Under the pieces are notes generated by a model. It did not search any database, was not told where the DNA came from, and worked only from the letters and a program-made list of their open reading frames with translations. From Bacteroidota bacterium (lineage in GTDB: Bacteria; Bacteroidota; Bacteroidia; Chitinophagales; Chitinophagaceae), in the NCBI GenBank assembly GCA_013286305.1, contig JABDFW010000019.1:1-43980 (forward strand): 43,980 nt of DNA. Reading direction: 5' to 3'. The first letter of the stretch is position 1. Each line of letters starts with the position of its first letter. The position numbers were made by a program, and so were the translations under genes. Shown here piece after piece: positions 40,262 to 43,980 of this stretch.

Positions 40262-43200
40262 TTGAAACTTTCTTTAGTTGCTATTTTATTCTGCGCCTGT
40301 TTGCTTGCTTGCTTACCCGGGCATAGCCAGTATATACAGTTTGTGGAGAACAAAGGCCAGTTGAACAGTAAGGTAACCTATTCAGGCAACATGGGCGCCG
40401 TAGGCTTTTTTTTGGAAAAACAAGGTTACAAGGTTTTATTGAATGATACCAATGATATTAAAGCCCTTGATGAACATTACAGCGGCCATCCTGCGGGCAA
40501 CGATAAAGATGCGTACTATCATTATCTTGAGCACGAAACAATAAACGGCAATCAAACTAAGCCAAACTATATACTTCATTCTCATGCATACGAGGTAACT
40601 TTTCCGGGCTCATCTCCCAACCCTGTTATTGTTCCTGACAAAGCATATCCATCCTATAACAATTATTATATTGGCAACGACCCATCTAAATGGACATCAA
40701 ATTGTAAAATATATGGGGCGGTATTATATAAAAACATTTATCCAAATATTGACGTTCGTTATTACAGCAACAACGGGCAGCTTAAATACGATATTATTGT
40801 AAACCCCGGTGGCGACATAAGCAAGATCGCCTTACAGTTTAATGGTGCGGACGGGTTGAGCATTAAGAACGGCAACCTTATGGTAAAAACCTCTGTAGGC
40901 AGTGTTACGGAGCTTGCACCGCTTGCTTACCAGCTTGATAATAATGTTAGAACAAGTGTGGATGCAAAATTCCAGGTATCAGGCAATACGGTATATTTTA
41001 AAACAGGTAATTATTCAAAAACAGCTACCCTGGTTATTGACCCCACGCTTATATTTGTAAGTTTTGTAAAAAGCCTGTCTGATAACTGGGGCTACACTGC
41101 TACTTACGATAATGCCGGTAATTTTTATGCCGGTGGTATTGTGTTTGACCAGGGCTACCCTACTGAAGTTGGGTCTTTCCAGCAAAATTATACCCCGGGC
41201 GGCGGCAGCAACGAGATTGGCGGGTATGATGTAGGCGTTATCAAACTTTCGCCGGATGGCGTTAATAAAATATTTGCTACATACCTTGGGGGCAGCGACC
41301 TTGAACAACCGCATAGCCTGGTGGTTGATAATGCCGGTAACCTTGTTGTAGCGGGCCGTACCAGGTCAACAAATTTTCCTGTTAAGTCTCCTTTTTTTGG
41401 AACAAAGCCGGGTGGGTACGAAATTTTTATTGCGGTACTTAACTCAACCGGCAGCCAATTGGTTGGCTCCAGGTTGTTTGGTGGCTCAGGTGACGACGGT
41501 GTTAATATAGCTGATAAAGAAATTGTGCCTTCAGGGCCCAATGCAAATTTTTCAATTAGGAGAAATTATGGGGATGATGCCCGCAGCGAGGTGATAGTAG
41601 ATGCATCTGATAATATTTATCTTGCTTCCTGCACCCAGTCTTCTGATTTTCTGGCCACCCCGGGTGCATTTCAAACAACTTTTGGGGGCGGCCCGCAGGA
41701 TGGCGTGGTAATTAAAACCAGCCCCGATGTGAGCACTGTTCTGTTCAGCTCTTTTTTGGGCGGCAACCAGGAAGATGCCGCGTTTGTGCTTTCTCTTAAT
41801 CCAAAAAATAATGATATTTATGTTGGTGGCGCCACAGTAAGCACCAACTTGCCCGGTACCGGGGGCAACAGCGGCCCCATTCTTTTCAGCACGTACCAGG
41901 GCGGCCAATCCGATGGTTTTGTAAGCATCATCAGTAATGACGGCACAACGCTGAGAAAAACAGCGTATGTAGGCACAGCAGGCAATGATATGGTATATGG
42001 TGTGCAGTTTGATAAATTTGGCAACCCCTACATCATGGGTACTACATCCGTTAGCTTCCCTGTTTTAAATGTGGCATTTACGCAAGAATCAAACGGCAAG
42101 GAATTTATTACAAAATTACAGCCAGACCTTAGTGCTGTGCAATACTCAACCAATTTCGGCAAAGGCCAGTCCGACCCTGATATCTCCCCTATCGCCTTCC
42201 TGGTTGACCGTTGCGAGAATGTGTACGTTTCAGGCTGGGGCGGCGGCATTAATAAAGGGGAAGGATACCCTGATGCAACAACCATCAATTTAAGCGTTAC
42301 GCCCAATGCCATACAATCAACAACGGATGGCAAGGATTTTTACTTTTTTGTGCTGGAAAAAAACGGGGCAAGCCAGTTGTATGGCAGTTTTTACGGCGAA
42401 AATAGCAATCTTACCGGCAATGTAGTAGGCGACCATGTTGACGGCGGTACCAGCCGGTTTGACAGGCAGGGTATAATATACCAGGCAATATGCGCCAACT
42501 GTGGCGCAACCAGCCGCGCCGGTCAACCACCGGGTACGGGTTTTCCTACTACACAGGGTGTATGGGGGCCTACAAATGTTTCAATTACCGGGGCGCGTTG
42601 CAACGAGGTTGCCCTAAAGATCGCCTTTGAATTGGCCGGTGTTACTGCCGCTATAAAATCAACCATCAGGGGCATACCCATGGATACTTCCGGTTGTATC
42701 CCCATGGCTGTTGACTTTGCCGATACCATAGCGATAGCCAAACAATATATCTGGGATTTTGGGGATGGCAGCCCGCAGGTGCAAACAACATCCCGCACAA
42801 CATCGCATACTTATGTAAATGTGGGCACCTATAAAGTAACCCTGATAGCGATTGACTCTTCTTCCTGCAATATTTCTGATACTATTTATGCCAATATACG
42901 CGCAAGGAACGATTTTGCACAGCTTGGCCTTACCGCGCAAAAATTAAACCCCTGCGACTCATTCAAATATCAATTTACCAATACATCTGTTGCGCCGGCA
43001 GGCAAGCCTTTCACAAACCAGTCGTTCTTGTGGGATTTTGGCGATGGCACAACGCTTATAAGCGATGCAACTACTTTAACACACAGCTATGCTGCCGCAG
43101 GTACCTATACTGTAACATTAAACCTTGTTGATACCAATTATTGTAATTACCCGGATGCGGATTCCGTTCAGCTTCGTATTTCCTCCATTGTAAAGGCGCT

Positions 43201-43954
43201 CTTTACGGTGGCACCGGGTTGCGCTCCCTATAACGCTGTATTTAATAATATATCGGAGGGCGGCCAGCAATTTACCTGGGACTTTGGTGATGGCACTACA
43301 TCTACAGACGTTAACCCTGTACACCTGTACACAACACCGGGTACCTATACTATAAAAATGGTGGCTGTTGATTCGGCAACCTGCAATAAAATTGACAGCA
43401 CTACCGGAAGTCTGTTTGTCGGGCCGAAGCCGGTTTCAAATTTTACTGTTACTCCAATACCTGCACAGCAAAATATACCGGCTACTTTTACAAATAACTC
43501 TACGGCTGCAACATCTTATTTATGGGATTTTGGGGATGGCTCAACATTAAACACCATACAAATAGATACCCTGGTAACACACCAGTATATTGCAACGGGA
43601 AATTATAAAGCATGTTTGATCGCTTATAATGATGTTGGCTGTACAGATACAAGTTGCAATGCCGTACCGGCTATAATTGTGCCGTTGGTTGATGTGCCTA
43701 ATGCCTTTACGCCCAATGGCGACGGTGTTAATGACGAAGTGCATGTAAGAGGCTTTGGCGTAGCAAAGATGAACTGGAGGATATTTAACCGCTGGGGTGC
43801 AATGGTGTTTCAATCAACCAGCGTTGCCCAGGGATGGAATGGCTATTACAAAGGCGTATTGCAGCCACAGGAAGTTTATACTTATGTACTGGATATTACT
43901 TTTTCTGATGGCACCGCATACCGGAAAAAAGGCGATATTACTTTGTTGAGATAA
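40262..43954 (+). CDS. T9SS-exported SBBP/PKD surface protein with type B (CHU_C) sorting domain
   Basis: The 1230-residue protein begins at a TTG (40262): an in-frame stop lies 18 bp upstream, no ATG lies between, and the TTG starts a good signal peptide (MKLSLVAILFCACLLACLPG). The N-terminal domain has the hallmark FVENKGQLNSKVTYSGN (DUF7948-like, about 25-250). SBBP-type propeller repeats follow (about 260-690, such as DNIYLASCTQSSDF, NDIYVGGATVSTNL, NVYVSGWGGG), then four PKD domains with WDFGDGxP or WDFGDGT at about residues 829, 923, 1005 and 1086. The end is a gliding-motility-type CHU_C/T9SS type B domain (from about 1145, VPNAFTPNGDGVNDEVHVRG and FNRWGAMVFQS). Probable adhesion or carbohydrate-interacting surface protein; ligand unknown. 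Confidence 0.9.
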   Translation: MKLSLVAILFCACLLACLPGHSQYIQFVENKGQLNSKVTYSGNMGAVGFFLEKQGYKVLLNDTNDIKALDEHYSGHPAGNDKDAYYHYLEHETINGNQTKPNYILHSHAYEVTFPGSSPNPVIVPDKAYPSYNNYYIGNDPSKWTSNCKIYGAVLYKNIYPNIDVRYYSNNGQLKYDIIVNPGGDISKIALQFNGADGLSIKNGNLMVKTSVGSVTELAPLAYQLDNNVRTSVDAKFQVSGNTVYFKTGNYSKTATLVIDPTLIFVSFVKSLSDNWGYTATYDNAGNFYAGGIVFDQGYPTEVGSFQQNYTPGGGSNEIGGYDVGVIKLSPDGVNKIFATYLGGSDLEQPHSLVVDNAGNLVVAGRTRSTNFPVKSPFFGTKPGGYEIFIAVLNSTGSQLVGSRLFGGSGDDGVNIADKEIVPSGPNANFSIRRNYGDDARSEVIVDASDNIYLASCTQSSDFLATPGAFQTTFGGGPQDGVVIKTSPDVSTVLFSSFLGGNQEDAAFVLSLNPKNNDIYVGGATVSTNLPGTGGNSGPILFSTYQGGQSDGFVSIISNDGTTLRKTAYVGTAGNDMVYGVQFDKFGNPYIMGTTSVSFPVLNVAFTQESNGKEFITKLQPDLSAVQYSTNFGKGQSDPDISPIAFLVDRCENVYVSGWGGGINKGEGYPDATTINLSVTPNAIQSTTDGKDFYFFVLEKNGASQLYGSFYGENSNLTGNVVGDHVDGGTSRFDRQGIIYQAICANCGATSRAGQPPGTGFPTTQGVWGPTNVSITGARCNEVALKIAFELAGVTAAIKSTIRGIPMDTSGCIPMAVDFADTIAIAKQYIWDFGDGSPQVQTTSRTTSHTYVNVGTYKVTLIAIDSSSCNISDTIYANIRARNDFAQLGLTAQKLNPCDSFKYQFTNTSVAPAGKPFTNQSFLWDFGDGTTLISDATTLTHSYAAAGTYTVTLNLVDTNYCNYPDADSVQLRISSIVKALFTVAPGCAPYNAVFNNISEGGQQFTWDFGDGTTSTDVNPVHLYTTPGTYTIKMVAVDSATCNKIDSTTGSLFVGPKPVSNFTVTPIPAQQNIPATFTNNSTAATSYLWDFGDGSTLNTIQIDTLVTHQYIATGNYKACLIAYNDVGCTDTSCNAVPAIIVPLVDVPNAFTPNGDGVNDEVHVRGFGVAKMNWRIFNRWGAMVFQSTSVAQGWNGYYKGVLQPQEVYTYVLDITFSDGTAYRKKGDITLLR

Positions 43955-43980
43955 GCGATAGAAAATCAAAATAAAGCGAT

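Overview
The window comes from a Bacteroidota chromosome, most likely a Chitinophagaceae or Sphingobacteriales relative. Several features point there: a short primary sigma factor without region 1.1, promoters of the TAnnTTTG type, many type IX secretion (T9SS) cargo proteins with type A or type B C-terminal sorting domains, plant-type leucine-rich repeats, PKD and SBBP surface proteins, a DUF2807 (head GIN) protein and an OmpA/ice-binding pair. No prophage, integron, CRISPR array or rRNA operon is visible. The assignment rests on recognition of families and motifs; no database search was run.

Layout, left to right. (1) 1-2833: the 3' part of a secreted ThuA-like protein, a repeat-rich intergenic region and an unknown secreted protein on the minus strand. 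(2) 2834-9344: a tandem pair of about 1000-residue surface proteins, each with a signal peptide, many YadA-head-like repeats, a Peptidase_S74 intramolecular chaperone, a coiled coil and a T9SS type A tail. The second copy has a 216-bp miniature inverted-repeat element in its leader that the first copy lacks. (3) 9345-12649: rpoD, a tRNA-Arg(ACG), and a decaying array of tRNA-derived repeats whose anticodon arms have been replaced by a small palindrome and into which a DUF2807 gene is embedded. (4) 12650-17192: an Ig-like/ice-binding-like (DUF3494) lipoprotein followed closely by a double-OmpA outer-membrane protein. (5) 17279-21771, minus strand: an AraC-type regulator with an HMA-like N-terminus and a metal (zinc/manganese type) uptake operon: small Cys/His secreted protein, outer-membrane porin, ZnuA-like binding protein and ZnuB-like permease, with no ATPase gene.

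(6) 22389-36005, minus strand: a 2771-residue LRR protein made of ten mosaic modules, a periplasmic YbhE-type lactonase and an M36 (fungalysin) metallopeptidase, the first and last being T9SS cargo. (7) 36134-40137: a stand-alone HsdR N-terminal-domain nuclease-like protein, divergent from an AMP nucleosidase plus fused oligopeptide ABC ATPase operon, then a secreted creatininase-family amidohydrolase. (8) 40262-43954: a TTG-started SBBP/PKD protein with a type B (CHU_C) sorting domain.

The main theme is cell-surface and secreted protein export: five of the large proteins carry T9SS signals. The other theme is repeat dynamics. The S74 pair, the LRR giant, the tRNA-derived array and several structured intergenic repeat families all show recent duplication, insertion and scrambling. 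The items most worth a second look are the tRNA-derived array with replaced anticodon arms, the paradoxical order S74 self-cleaving chaperone followed by T9SS tail, and the miniature element whose insertion can be read against an empty site in the same window.
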